A stretch of 64,000 nucleotides of DNA from an uncultured Paracoccaceae bacterium (GTDB taxonomy: Bacteria; Pseudomonadota; Alphaproteobacteria; Rhodobacterales; Rhodobacteraceae): contig CANMQX010000006.1 of NCBI GenBank assembly GCA_947500135.1, positions 371,289 to 435,288 of the forward strand. The letters run 5' to 3'. The first letter of the stretch is position 1. Every line of letters starts with the position of its first letter. Both the position numbers and the translations under genes were made by a program. The notes beneath the pieces are model-generated. The model was not told the origin of the DNA and ran no database searches. It saw only the letters and a list, made by a program, of their open reading frames with translations. Below are positions 26,874 through 36,320 of the stretch, one piece after another.

Positions 26874-27568
26874 GACATCTCCTTTAACAGAATGCTGCGT
26901 GGGATCGATGCAAATTCCCGTGACCACAACACCCAGACGACAATCGCCGTGGACCCGATCAGGGCCAGCGGACCGATCAGCCAGGCCAATGCAGCAAGGG
27001 CAAAATACATCGACCGCAAGCCACGGTTAAAGTTAATGGCAGCGCGGATATTCAACTCTGCAGCCTGGGCCGCATGCGCATAAGCGCTTGGATCAGCAGG
27101 ATCATTCGGCACGGATGCCATGACAACCGCGCAATAACCAAACACCCGATCCGCCCAGACAAATTTTAGAAAACCATTGGTCAAAAGCAGCGCCACCAGC
27201 CCCAGTTTTACCTGCCAGATCAATACCGGAACCGGCATATCCAGAACCTCAGCAGACAGGCCGCGCAATGGTTCGGTATTGCCCACAAGCGCCAGCACAC
27301 CCCCAATTGCCAACAGGCAGGTCGACGCAAAAAAGGCGGTCGATTGACGCAAACTGCCCAATATCTGGCTGTCAAAAATGCGCGGATCGCGGCCCACGAA
27401 AACCTTCATCCACTCACGCCTGCGCGCCGACATCAGCATGGTCACCGATGGACGTTTTGCATCCGGGCGGTCGATCATCCAACCAATCGTGAACCACGCA
27501 GTGATAATCAGGGCCACAGCGGCCCAATCCAGTGGCGTTAAAAGGCTCAGATGGTCGATCAAAATCAT
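26870..27568 (-). CDS. DUF599 membrane protein
   Basis: A 232-residue DUF599 protein. The family core RRREWMKVFVGRDPRIFDSQ is present. Hydrophobic segments lie near 11-28 (AAVALIITAWFTIGW), about 80-100, about 115-135 and at the C-terminus (LALAALAWLIGPLALIGSTA). Function unknown. I prefer ATG 27568 (MILIDHL) since it begins at the hydrophobic family start; ATG 27604 adds 12 residues and cannot be excluded. Confidence 0.85.
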   Translation of the reverse strand: MILIDHLSLLTPLDWAAVALIITAWFTIGWMIDRPDAKRPSVTMLMSARRREWMKVFVGRDPRIFDSQILGSLRQSTAFFASTCLLAIGGVLALVGNTEPLRGLSAEVLDMPVPVLIWQVKLGLVALLLTNGFLKFVWADRVFGYCAVVMASVPNDPADPSAYAHAAQAAELNIRAAINFNRGLRSMYFALAALAWLIGPLALIGSTAIVVWVLWSREFASIPRSILLKEMS

Positions 27569-27657
27569 AGGATGCGTGTAACCTTTCCAGTCTAGACTTG
27601 CCATATCTCAAAATTGGTAATATAAACTTACCAATCATCCAGATAGGGAGTCGCCCC

Positions 27658-29091
27658 ATGGAAATGCCAGCCCCAAATGCCAGCGTCCTGTCGCGCAAGG
27701 ATCAGATCGTGGAGCGGTTGTGCGGGGTCCTGCCCCGCGACGCCGTGATTTCAGATATCGCCGAAACGCGGGCCTATGAATGCGACGCCCTGACCGCCTA
27801 TAAATGCCCGCCGCTCTGCGCGGTCCTCCCCGCCAATACGGACGAGGTATCGGCGGTTCTTAAAATCTGCCACGACATGGGCGTGCCGGTTGTGCCCCGC
27901 GGATCAGGCACATCGCTGGCTGGTGGCGCGCTGCCCACCGCCGATAGCGTGATCCTTGGCGTGGCCAAGATGAACGGTGTGATCGAAACAAAATACGACG
28001 ACCGCTACATCAAGGTCCAAACCGGGCGCACAAACCTGTCCGTCACCGGGGCTGTTGAAAACAATGGATTTTTCTACGCCCCTGACCCGTCCAGCCAACT
28101 GGCCTGCGCCATCGCGGGCAATATCGCCATGAATTCTGGCGGGGCACATTGCCTGAAATACGGGGTGACCACCAACAACCTGATGGGCGTCACCATGGTC
28201 ATGATGGACGGCACCGTGGTCGAAATCGGCGGCGCCCATCTGGATGCTGGCGGGCTGGACCTGTTGGGCCTGATCTGCGGGTCAGAGGGGCAGTTGGGCG
28301 TCGTAACCGAAGCCACCCTGCGCATCCTGCACAAACCCGAAGGCGCGCGGCCCGTGCTCATGGGCTATGACAATTCCGAGACAGCTGGTCAGGTGGTGAC
28401 AGACATCATCAGGGCGGGCGTGCTGCCCGTCGCCATCGAATTCATGGACAGGCCCTGCATCGAAGCGACCGAAGCCTTCGCCAAGGCAGGCTATCCCATG
28501 TGTGAGGCGCTGTTGATCGTAGAGGTCGAAGGTTCTGACGATGAAATCGACTATCAGCTTGACCTGATTATGAAAATTGCCGCCGGCCATAACCCGGTTG
28601 AACTGCGTCAAGCCAAAGATGCAGACGAGGCAGGGCGCATCTGGTTGGGTCGCAAATCCGCCTTCGGGGCGATGGGGCAGATCAACGATTACATGTGCCT
28701 TGATGGCACGATCCCCGTCTCCTCCCTGCCCTTCGTACTGAAACGGATTGGCGAAATGTCCAAGGAATTCGGGCTGGATGTCGGCAACGTCTTTCACGCA
28801 GGCGACGGCAACATGCACCCTCTGATCCTGTTCGACGCCAACAAGCCCGGTGATTTGGAATTATGCGAAGAATTTGGCGCCGAAATCCTGAAACTCTGTG
28901 TTGAGGTCGGCGGCTGCCTAACCGGCGAACACGGTGTCGGTATCGAAAAGCGTGACCTGATGAATGTACAGTTCGATCCGCAGGATCTTGAGGCGCAGAT
29001 GGCCATCAAAGACGTCTTCGATCCGGCATGGCTGCTGAACGCGGCCAAGGTCTTTCCGCTGGAAACCTCGCAATCCCGCCGGGCGGCCTAA
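27658..29091 (+). CDS. glcD: Glycolate oxidase subunit GlcD (FAD-linked)
   Basis: A 477-residue FAD-linked oxidase of the GlcD/lactate dehydrogenase type. The FAD-binding region shows VPVVPRGSGTSLAGGALP and the flavin-contact stretch SSQLACAIAGNIAMNSGGAH. The C-terminal substrate domain includes NVFHAGDGNMHP and LTGEHGVGIEKR. With GlcE and GlcF it oxidises glycolate to glyoxylate and passes electrons to the respiratory chain. AGGGAG (27643-27648 region) fits ATG 27658; the in-frame ATG at 27598 has no such site. glcE follows after nine bases. Confidence 0.95.
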   Translation: MEMPAPNASVLSRKDQIVERLCGVLPRDAVISDIAETRAYECDALTAYKCPPLCAVLPANTDEVSAVLKICHDMGVPVVPRGSGTSLAGGALPTADSVILGVAKMNGVIETKYDDRYIKVQTGRTNLSVTGAVENNGFFYAPDPSSQLACAIAGNIAMNSGGAHCLKYGVTTNNLMGVTMVMMDGTVVEIGGAHLDAGGLDLLGLICGSEGQLGVVTEATLRILHKPEGARPVLMGYDNSETAGQVVTDIIRAGVLPVAIEFMDRPCIEATEAFAKAGYPMCEALLIVEVEGSDDEIDYQLDLIMKIAAGHNPVELRQAKDADEAGRIWLGRKSAFGAMGQINDYMCLDGTIPVSSLPFVLKRIGEMSKEFGLDVGNVFHAGDGNMHPLILFDANKPGDLELCEEFGAEILKLCVEVGGCLTGEHGVGIEKRDLMNVQFDPQDLEAQMAIKDVFDPAWLLNAAKVFPLETSQSRRAA

Positions 29092-29100
29092 GGAACTGAT

Positions 29101-30225
29101 ATGACACCACAATCCGAAGCAGAGCTTGCGGAAATCATCGCAGGCGCCAATGGCCCTTTGCACATCACCGGCGGCGGCACGCGGCCCATTGGGCATACCA
29201 ACGGTGCGGCGCTCAGCACATCCAAGATGTCCGGCATCACCCTTTATGAACCCGGTGCGCTGACCATCGTGGCCAAGGCCGGCACGCCTGTGGCGATGAT
29301 TGAGGCGGAGCTTGCCAAAGAAAATCAACGGCTTGCCTTTGAACCGATGGATCACCGCAGCCTGCTGGGCACCAAGGGCGATCCAACCATCGGCGGCGTG
29401 GTCGCCACCAACACATCCGGCCCGCGCCGTATCGCCGTTGGCGCCTGTCGCGATTTTGCGCTGGGGGTCCGGTTTGTCGATGGCGCTGGCACAATCATCC
29501 GAAATGGTGGTCGGGTCATGAAAAACGTGACCGGCTATGATTTAGTCAAGCTGCTCTGCGGATCCTATGGCACGCTTGGGGTGCTGACCGAGGTGTCGCT
29601 GAAAGTGTTGCCAAATGTCGAAACAACCGGCTGTGTGCTGCTGTACGGGCTGGATGATGCCACCGCGATCCGGGCCTTGTCCGCCGCACTTGGCTCACCT
29701 TTTGAAATCACTGGCGCGGCCCATCTGCCCAATGGCATGGATGGTGAACCAGTGACCATGATCCGGATCGAAGGTTTCGAGAAATCAGTCACTTACCGCG
29801 CGGGCAAACTGCGCGATCTCATGAAACCGTTCGGAGAGGTGACACTCCAGATCGGGGAAACCGATGACGGATACGGTACTGAAAAAGGCTGGACATGGGT
29901 GCGCGATGTCACCTGTTTTGTCGACCAGCCGGGCGATGTCTGGCGCATCTCGACCAAACCATCTGCGGCGGCGGCACTTGCCGCACAATTGGGCGCAACA
30001 GCCGTCCAATATGACTGGGGCGGCGGTCTAATCTGGGCGCTGATGCCCGAAGGCACCGACCTGCGGGCAAGGCTCGGCACAATTGACGGCCACGCCACCC
30101 TGATCCGGGGCAAGGCGGATGCCCCCACATTCCACCCCGAGCCGGCACCACTGGCCGCGATCACTGCAGGACTGCGCGCCAAATTCGACCCACGCGGTAT
30201 CCTTAACCCAGGGCTGATGAACTGA
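29101..30225 (+). CDS. glcE: Glycolate oxidase subunit GlcE
   Basis: A 374-residue FAD-binding subunit. The FAD fold is seen in GPLHITGGGTRPIG, MDHRSLLGTKGDPTIGGVVA and GGRVMKNVTGYDLVKLLCGS. It partners GlcD in the oxidase. It is truncated relative to GlcD in the catalytic domain, as usual for GlcE. Its TGA overlaps the glcF ATG (TGATG at 30223-30227). Confidence 0.94.
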   Translation: MTPQSEAELAEIIAGANGPLHITGGGTRPIGHTNGAALSTSKMSGITLYEPGALTIVAKAGTPVAMIEAELAKENQRLAFEPMDHRSLLGTKGDPTIGGVVATNTSGPRRIAVGACRDFALGVRFVDGAGTIIRNGGRVMKNVTGYDLVKLLCGSYGTLGVLTEVSLKVLPNVETTGCVLLYGLDDATAIRALSAALGSPFEITGAAHLPNGMDGEPVTMIRIEGFEKSVTYRAGKLRDLMKPFGEVTLQIGETDDGYGTEKGWTWVRDVTCFVDQPGDVWRISTKPSAAAALAAQLGATAVQYDWGGGLIWALMPEGTDLRARLGTIDGHATLIRGKADAPTFHPEPAPLAAITAGLRAKFDPRGILNPGLMN

Positions 30226-31544
30226 TGCAGACAACATTCACCAAAGACCAATTGAAAGACCCCGGCACCAAGCGCGCCAATGAAATCCTGCGGTCTTGCG
30301 TGCATTGCGGGTTCTGCACGGCCACCTGCCCCACCTATCAGGTACTGGGTGATGAGCTCGACAGCCCCCGTGGCCGGATTTACCTGATCAAGGATATGCT
30401 TGAGAATGAGCGCAAGCCGGATGAGAAAACGGTCAAACATATTGACCGCTGCCTGTCCTGCCTCGCCTGTATGACGACCTGCCCATCGGGCGTGCATTAC
30501 ATGCATCTGGTCGATCATGCCCGCGCCTATATCGAAAAACACTATGATCGGCCTTGGTCCGACCGCGCGCTGCGCTGGATGCTGGCGCGTATCCTGCCCT
30601 ACCCGATGCGGTTTCGGGTGGCGTTGTTGGGTGCGAAAGTCGGGCGACCCTTTGCCCGTTTCATGCCGGACCCACGCCTAAAGGCCATGCTGGAAATGGC
30701 ACCCAAAACGATTCCACCTGTCAGTAGCAATGACGACCCACAAACCTTTGCTGTCAAAGACAAAAAGATGCGTGTGGCGCTGATGACCGGCTGCGCGCAA
30801 AAGGCGCTGAACACCGATATCAACGACGCCACAATCCGCCTGTTGAACCGGTTAGGGGCAGAGGTTGTGGTGGCCGAGGGGGCAGGATGTTGCGGCGCCC
30901 TGACCCACCATATGGGCAAGGAGGATCAAAGCCACGCAACTGCGGCCAAAAACATCCGCGCATGGTCGCGCGAAATCGATAATGGCGGGCTGGATGCTAT
31001 CGTCATCAACACATCGGGCTGCGGCACCACGGTCAAGGATTACGGGCATATGTTCCGCAATGATCCGCTGGCAGATGACGCTGCCCGCGTGTCGGCCATC
31101 ACCATGGATATTTCTGAAGTGCTGATGAAACTGGACCTCCCCGAAAGCGGCGACAAGGGTACCAAAGTGGCCTATCACGCCGCCTGTTCACTGCAACACG
31201 GCCAACAGATCAAAACCTTTCCCAAGGACCTGCTGAAGAAGGCCGGTTTCACCGTGCTGGAACCTGCCGACAGCCATTTATGCTGCGGATCCGCCGGGAC
31301 CTATAATCTGATGCAGCCCGAAATCTCAAAGCAGCTCAAGACACGCAAGGTCGAAACGCTTGAAGCCCTGACGCCCAATATCATCGCCGCAGGCAATATC
31401 GGCTGCATGATGCAGATCGGCGGCGGCACCGACGTGCCGATTGTGCACACGGTCGAACTGCTGGATTGGGCGACAGGTGGACCACAACCGCCTGCCCTAA
31501 CCGCGCCGGGCAAACGTGAGCCCGCCATACCAATCCTGCGATAG
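30225..31544 (+). CDS. glcF: Glycolate oxidase iron-sulfur subunit GlcF
   Basis: A 439-residue protein with two 4Fe-4S ferredoxin motifs near the N-terminus (CVHCGFCTATCPTY and CLSCLACMTTCPSG). Two CCG-type domains follow (GCCGALTHHMG and LCCGSAGTYNL) that bind further Fe-S or haem-transfer cofactors in related proteins. It transfers electrons from GlcDE to quinone at the inner membrane. Last gene of glcDEF; 51 bases separate it from the next gene. Confidence 0.95.
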   Translation: MQTTFTKDQLKDPGTKRANEILRSCVHCGFCTATCPTYQVLGDELDSPRGRIYLIKDMLENERKPDEKTVKHIDRCLSCLACMTTCPSGVHYMHLVDHARAYIEKHYDRPWSDRALRWMLARILPYPMRFRVALLGAKVGRPFARFMPDPRLKAMLEMAPKTIPPVSSNDDPQTFAVKDKKMRVALMTGCAQKALNTDINDATIRLLNRLGAEVVVAEGAGCCGALTHHMGKEDQSHATAAKNIRAWSREIDNGGLDAIVINTSGCGTTVKDYGHMFRNDPLADDAARVSAITMDISEVLMKLDLPESGDKGTKVAYHAACSLQHGQQIKTFPKDLLKKAGFTVLEPADSHLCCGSAGTYNLMQPEISKQLKTRKVETLEALTPNIIAAGNIGCMMQIGGGTDVPIVHTVELLDWATGGPQPPALTAPGKREPAIPILR

Positions 31545-31595
31545 CGCCATAATCCTGCCAAAACTGTCTTTCATGCTGATTGAAACTATCGGAAC

Positions 31596-32411
31596 ATGAT
31601 CATGCGGCAGATTCTCTTTTTGGTTGTTTTTTGGGTCTGCGGTGGGATCGCCGCACAGGCACAGCAATCCGAATTGGTGACCCTTGATACACGTCAGGAC
31701 AGCAAAGGCTGGGAAGGCGTCGGTCGTTTGGATATTCAAGGCAAAGGGTTCTGCACCGCCGCCCTGATCCGTGACCGACTGATCCTGACGGCTGCCCACT
31801 GTCTTTATGATGATAACGGCAAGTTGCACCCCGCCAACCTGTTTGAATTTCGGGCCGGGCTGCGCGACGGGCGGGCCAACGCAACCCGGCGCATTTCACG
31901 GGCAATTGGGCATCCCGACTATGATTTTGACCCGGATGGCACTGATGCGAGCCGGGTCGCGATGGATATTGCGGTGCTCGAACTGGCGCAGCCCATTCGC
32001 ATTTCCGGTGTGCGGCCATACCTGATCGCGCCAAACCCCCTGACCGGTGATGACGTTGGCGTTGTGTCCTACGGACGTGGGCGGGAAGAGGCTGCAAGCC
32101 TGCAAGAGGTGTGCAGCGTGTTGGGCCGCCAGACCGGGGTCATCGTGATGAATTGCGATGTGGAATTCGGTTCAAGCGGATCGCCGGTTTTCACAATCCG
32201 CGACGGCGAAACACGTATCGCGTCTGTCGTTTCGGCCATGGCGCAGATCAACGGTGAGAAGGTTGCGCTTGGCACGTCGCTGGATGGACCTTTGTCTACG
32301 CTGTTGTCGCATTTTGCAGCGTTAGGTCCTGCCCGCCCCGGCGGCACACAAAGACTGCTGAACTCCAGCGAACGCAACGACACTGGCGCGAAATTCATCC
32401 GCAGCAACTGA
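31596..32411 (+). CDS. Exported trypsin-like serine protease
   Basis: A 271-residue protein with a signal peptide (RQILFLVVFWVCGGIAAQAQ). The chymotrypsin fold triad is His in LTAAHC, Asp in MDIAVLEL and Ser in EFGSSGSPVF. Disulfide-prone Cys flank these. It resembles V8/glutamyl endopeptidase-like proteases common in Rhodobacterales. ATG 31602 is an equally good start. It is separate from the trypsin domain fused to the SGNH hydrolase at 9.3-11.5 kb. Confidence 0.92.
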   Translation: MIMRQILFLVVFWVCGGIAAQAQQSELVTLDTRQDSKGWEGVGRLDIQGKGFCTAALIRDRLILTAAHCLYDDNGKLHPANLFEFRAGLRDGRANATRRISRAIGHPDYDFDPDGTDASRVAMDIAVLELAQPIRISGVRPYLIAPNPLTGDDVGVVSYGRGREEAASLQEVCSVLGRQTGVIVMNCDVEFGSSGSPVFTIRDGETRIASVVSAMAQINGEKVALGTSLDGPLSTLLSHFAALGPARPGGTQRLLNSSERNDTGAKFIRSN

Positions 32412-32478
32412 ATTTTCAGGGTCTTGAAACCCACAGATTACCCCCCAAATAAGGGTTATTGGGATGCCAATTCTGGGT

Positions 32479-32504
32479 CCTGATACAAACGGCCTGTCCC
32501 ATAT
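32479..32504 (+). promoter_or_regulatory. Possible RpoH-type heat-shock promoter of hsp20
   Basis: CCTGATA (32479-32485) and CCCATAT (32498-32504) are 12 bases apart. This is 5 of 7 and 6 of 6 fixed positions against the classic CTTGAAA / CCCATnT sigma-32 consensus. It lies 46 bases before the small heat-shock gene. Confidence 0.4.
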
Positions 32505-32523
32505 CGGGAAGGTTAAACAACTG

Positions 32524-32541
32524 TTATCGCTTGATAAAGGA
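32524..32541 (+). promoter_or_regulatory. Small hairpin touching the hsp20 Shine-Dalgarno site
   Basis: TTATC (32524-32528) and GATAA (32533-32537) form a five-base-pair stem with a GCTT loop. Its last base is the first A of AAGGA (32537-32541), nine bases before the hsp20 ATG. Weak A/U-rich stems beside the ribosome site are typical of RNA thermometers, but this one does not enclose the site. Confidence 0.3.
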
Positions 32542-32550
32542 TGACCTGAA

Positions 32551-33018
32551 ATGCGTACATTTGACCTTACACCTCTTTACCGTGCTACTGTCGGCTTTGA
32601 TCAGATCGCCGATCTGATGGACCGGGCGCTGACCAGCGATGTCAGCCAAAACAGCTACCCCCCTTACAATATCGAAAAGACCGCTGATGATGCATGGCGC
32701 ATCTCAATCGCTGTTGCCGGTTTTTCCGAAAATGACCTCACGATTGAGGTCAAAGATCGTTCGCTTCACGTTACAGCCCGCAAGGCGGATGAAGATGGCG
32801 ACCGCAAATACCTGCATCGTGGCATCGCGACCCGCGCATTCGAACGCCGCTTCCATCTGGCCGATCATGTGCGTGTGACCGAAGCCAGCCATGAAAACGG
32901 TATGCTGCATATCGATCTGGTCCGCGAAGTACCCGAGGCGCTGAAACCCCGCCGGATCGCGATTTCATCCACGGGCAAAACTGACGCCAACCTGGTTGAG
33001 GCGAAATCAGTCAACTAA
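32551..33018 (+). CDS. Small heat-shock protein, Hsp20/IbpA type
   Basis: A 155-residue alpha-crystallin-domain chaperone. Core motifs are YNIEKTADDAWRISIAVAGF, the DRSLHVTARK strand, YLHRGIATRAFERRFHLADH and the late GMLHIDLVRE. Such proteins hold unfolding proteins in oligomers for later refolding. An AAGGA site lies at the proper distance from ATG 32551. Neighbouring sequences suggest heat-shock control at promoter level and perhaps at translation. Confidence 0.94.
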   Translation: MRTFDLTPLYRATVGFDQIADLMDRALTSDVSQNSYPPYNIEKTADDAWRISIAVAGFSENDLTIEVKDRSLHVTARKADEDGDRKYLHRGIATRAFERRFHLADHVRVTEASHENGMLHIDLVREVPEALKPRRIAISSTGKTDANLVEAKSVN

Positions 33019-33048
33019 GGCGACAGCCAAGCGTTGATGTTTTACACA

Positions 33049-33071
33049 GGGCAGTCCGATGAGGGCTGCCC
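33049..33071. terminator. Weak hairpin between convergent hsp20 and the polA operon
   Basis: GGGCAG (33049-33054) pairs with CTGCCC (33066-33071), loop 11 bases. No T-run on either strand. Position 31 bases after the hsp20 stop and 11 before the opposing stop suggests a terminator. Confidence 0.35.
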
Positions 33072-33081
33072 AACCAAGACT

Positions 33082-33441
33082 TTACTTACGGCATTGGTTC
33101 TCTTGGGCAATATCAATGGTCTGCCCCGGAAACGTGATGCGACCCGCCGGAAACTCGACGATGAAACCGCTATTCGTCCATTTCCAGCTACCTTCACCGA
33201 AATCAGTGCTGAACGCATCGCAAGACCGACCAAGGTAAAGAATATCGCCAACATTGATCTGCGGGGCGGTGGCATCGGGGGCCGCGACACCCGTTGATTG
33301 TTCGATTGATTTCAACACGGCCCCATGTTGATTTTCTTCAAACGAAAACCACGACCCGCCGGTCGACAGGTATTGTTTGCTTTGCACAGCGCCCGCGCTT
33401 GCAACGCCAATCAGGAACGCTCCTATAAACATGCGGCTCAT
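33082..33441 (-). CDS. Small exported protein, unknown function
   Basis: A 119-residue protein with a signal peptide (MFIGAFLIGVASAGAVQS) and a single visible Cys pair (CDAF, NQCRK). The mature part reads GGSWFSFEENQHG and WKWTNSGFIVEFPAGR, a beta-rich pattern. I do not recognise a family. GGGGAG lies six bases before ATG 33441. It starts 16 bases after the polA stop, so it is probably co-transcribed. Confidence 0.8.
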   Translation of the reverse strand: MSRMFIGAFLIGVASAGAVQSKQYLSTGGSWFSFEENQHGAVLKSIEQSTGVAAPDATAPQINVGDILYLGRSCDAFSTDFGEGSWKWTNSGFIVEFPAGRITFPGQTIDIAQENQCRK

Positions 33442-33457
33442 CTCTACTCCCCCAGCG

Positions 33458-36256
33458 CTAGTGGGCGTCTGCCCAGTTTACGCCTTGCCCTGCATCAACA
33501 GCCAGTTTGACATCCAGTCTTACCGCCGGATCGCTGGCATTCTCCATCACATCCCGCGCTGCCCCAATCAGATCGTCAACAGCTCCCTCTTCAACCTCGA
33601 ACAACAATTCATCATGTACCTGCAATAGCATCTTGGCCGGAATGCCATCAATCGCCGCAGGCATGCGGATCATTGCGCGCCGAATCACATCTGCGGCTGT
33701 GCCCTGGATCGGCGCATTGATTGCCGCCCGTTTGGCAAAGCCCGCATGCGGACCCTTTGCGTTTATCTCGGGCGTATTAATTTTGCGCCCAAACAAAGTT
33801 TGCACGTAAGCGTTCTTTTTAGCAAAGGCGATCGTGTCATCCATATACTTTCGGATACCCGGAAAGCGCTCAAAGTAACGGTCGATGAAACCTTGGGCGT
33901 CACCGCGCGGAATGCGCAAATTTCGGGCAAGCCCAAAGCCTGAGATGCCGTAAATCACCCCAAAGTTGATCGCCTTGGCCTGCCGCCGGATTTCCGGCGT
34001 CATCTCGTCCAGTGGCACATCGAACATCTCTGACGCGGTCATTGCGTGAATGTCGATCCCATCCAGAAACGCCTGTTTCAGCGCATCAATTCCCGCAATA
34101 TGCGCCAGAATGCGCAGCTCGATCTGGGAATAGTCAAGGCTGACAATCACCTTGCCGTCCTCGGCCACAAAGGCCTCGCGAATGCGTCGCCCCTCTTCGG
34201 TCCGCACCGGAATATTCTGCAAGTTCGGATCGGTCGAGGCAAGCCGCCCAGTGTTCGCCCCGGCGATGGAATAGGACGTGTGCACCCGGCCCGTATCGGC
34301 GTTGATATGGGTCTGTAACGCGTCGGTATATGTTGATTTCAGCTTTGACAGTTGCCGCCAGTCAAGGATCAGACCGGGCAATTCATGTTCCGTCGCGAGG
34401 TCTTCCAACACATCCGCGCCGGTCCCATACGCGCCGGTTTTGCCCTTCTTACCGCCGGGCAGTTCCAGCTCATCAAACAAGATTTCGCCCAACTGTTTGG
34501 GAGAACCCACGTTAAAAGGCCGCCCAGCCTTTTCCTGTATCTCATCCTCCAGCCCCGCCATTTTCTGGGCAAAGGCATTCGACATCCGGCTCAGCGTATC
34601 GCGGTCAACCTTGATCCCGTTCCGCTCCATCTGTGCCAGCACGGGCACGAGGGGACGTTCAAGCGTTTCATAAACCGATGTCACCCGATTGACATGCAAC
34701 TGCGGCTTGAACTGCTGCCACAGGCGTAAGGTGATATCGGCATCCTCTGCTGCATAGGCAACAGCCTTATCAAGCGGCACCCGATCAAACGTGATCGCCG
34801 ATTTCCCGGTCCCTAATAGAGGTTTGATCGGGATCGGCGTGTGGCCCAAATAGCGTTCAGACAGCGTGTCCATGCCGTGATTATGCAGTCCCGCGTTCAT
34901 CGCATAAGACATCAGCATCGTGTCATCGATGGGGGCAACTGCGATATCAAGACGCGCAAAAATCTTGGCGTCATATTTCATGTTCTGCCCGATCTTCAGG
35001 ATCGCGGGATCCTCAAACACGGGTTTCAGCATCGCAAGGCATTGGTCAAAATCCATCTGCCCTTCGGCAATATCGTCTGATCCGAACAGGTCATCAGACG
35101 ACGCAGCCTTGTGGATCAGGGGGATATAGCACGCCTCACCCGCCTCGACGCAAAACGAGATGCCGACAAGGTCGGCAATCATCTCGTTCAACCCGGTGGT
35201 TTCGGTATCGACGGCCACGTAACCGCGTTCGCGAATGCGGTCGATCCAGACCTGTAACGCGGCCTCATCTGACACGCATTCGTATTTATCGGCATCAAAC
35301 GGCACCGCCTCGGGCGCTGCCACTTCTGTTGCTGGGGCTGCGGTTTCGATCACCGGGGCCTCGACCCCTAGCTTATCGGCAATCCGCTTGGTTACCGTGC
35401 GGAATTCCATTTCAGTCAGGAACCCCATCAGTATATCAGCATCGGGTTCTTTCACCTCAAGATCATCAAGCCCGAAATCGAGTGTCATGCCACAATCCAG
35501 TTGCACCAGCTTTTTGGACAATTCAATCTGGGCGCGATGATCAATCAGCGTCTGGCGTCGCTTGGGCTGTTTGATCTCTTCGGCACGGTCCAGCAGGCTC
35601 TCCAGATCGCCATATTCATTGATCAACAAGGCCGCCGTCTTGATCCCAATGCCCGGAGCGCCGGGTACGTTATCAACGCTGTCACCCGCAAGCGCCTGCA
35701 CATCGACCACGCGTTCCGGGCCAACACCGAATTTTTCGACGACGCCATCGCTGTCGATACGTTTGTTTTTCATCGGGTCGAGCATTTCAACACCGTCGCC
35801 CACCAACTGCATCAGGTCCTTATCCGACGACACAATTGTGACCCGTCCACCCGCATCACGGGCCTGATGGGACAAGGTGGCGATGATATCGTCGGCTTCG
35901 AAACCTTCGACCTCTTCACAGGCGATGTTGAATGCTTTGGTTGCTGTGCGGGTCAGCGGGATTTGCGGGCGCAGGTCTTCTGGCATCGCTTCGCGATTGG
36001 CTTTGTACTGATCATACATATCGTTGCGGAACGTGTGGCTGCCCTTGTCAAAGATCACGGCAACATGGGTCGCTGCATCCGCGCCATTATTCGCCTCGAC
36101 ATAGCGCTGGAGCATATTGACGAATCCGCTGACGGCCCCAACGGGAAGGCCATCGGACTTGCGCGTCAGCGGCGGCAACGCGTGATAGGCCCGAAAGATA
36201 AAGGCGGATCCATCAATCAGATGCAAATGACAGCCTTTGCCGAATTGCGTGGCCAT
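33458..36256 (-). CDS. polA: DNA polymerase I
   Basis: A 932-residue family A polymerase for Okazaki fragment maturation and repair. The 5'-3' exonuclease is about 1-290 (DGSAFIFRAYHALPPL, VSSDKDLMQL). The 3'-5' exonuclease is about 330-520 and keeps its DTETTGLN motif, so proofreading is likely active. The polymerase domain has motif A DYSQIELRIL, the O-helix KAINFGVIYG and motif C QVHDELLFEV. I chose ATG 36256 (MATQFG) with GGGGAG eight bases upstream. The in-frame ATG at 36271 lies within that ribosome site. Confidence 0.96.
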   Translation of the reverse strand: MATQFGKGCHLHLIDGSAFIFRAYHALPPLTRKSDGLPVGAVSGFVNMLQRYVEANNGADAATHVAVIFDKGSHTFRNDMYDQYKANREAMPEDLRPQIPLTRTATKAFNIACEEVEGFEADDIIATLSHQARDAGGRVTIVSSDKDLMQLVGDGVEMLDPMKNKRIDSDGVVEKFGVGPERVVDVQALAGDSVDNVPGAPGIGIKTAALLINEYGDLESLLDRAEEIKQPKRRQTLIDHRAQIELSKKLVQLDCGMTLDFGLDDLEVKEPDADILMGFLTEMEFRTVTKRIADKLGVEAPVIETAAPATEVAAPEAVPFDADKYECVSDEAALQVWIDRIRERGYVAVDTETTGLNEMIADLVGISFCVEAGEACYIPLIHKAASSDDLFGSDDIAEGQMDFDQCLAMLKPVFEDPAILKIGQNMKYDAKIFARLDIAVAPIDDTMLMSYAMNAGLHNHGMDTLSERYLGHTPIPIKPLLGTGKSAITFDRVPLDKAVAYAAEDADITLRLWQQFKPQLHVNRVTSVYETLERPLVPVLAQMERNGIKVDRDTLSRMSNAFAQKMAGLEDEIQEKAGRPFNVGSPKQLGEILFDELELPGGKKGKTGAYGTGADVLEDLATEHELPGLILDWRQLSKLKSTYTDALQTHINADTGRVHTSYSIAGANTGRLASTDPNLQNIPVRTEEGRRIREAFVAEDGKVIVSLDYSQIELRILAHIAGIDALKQAFLDGIDIHAMTASEMFDVPLDEMTPEIRRQAKAINFGVIYGISGFGLARNLRIPRGDAQGFIDRYFERFPGIRKYMDDTIAFAKKNAYVQTLFGRKINTPEINAKGPHAGFAKRAAINAPIQGTAADVIRRAMIRMPAAIDGIPAKMLLQVHDELLFEVEEGAVDDLIGAARDVMENASDPAVRLDVKLAVDAGQGVNWADAH

Positions 36257-36320
36257 AGCGAAACTCCCCATTCTCTTTCACGGTTTTGCCACGAAGCCGC
36301 GCGCACCGCCAGTCACGTCT

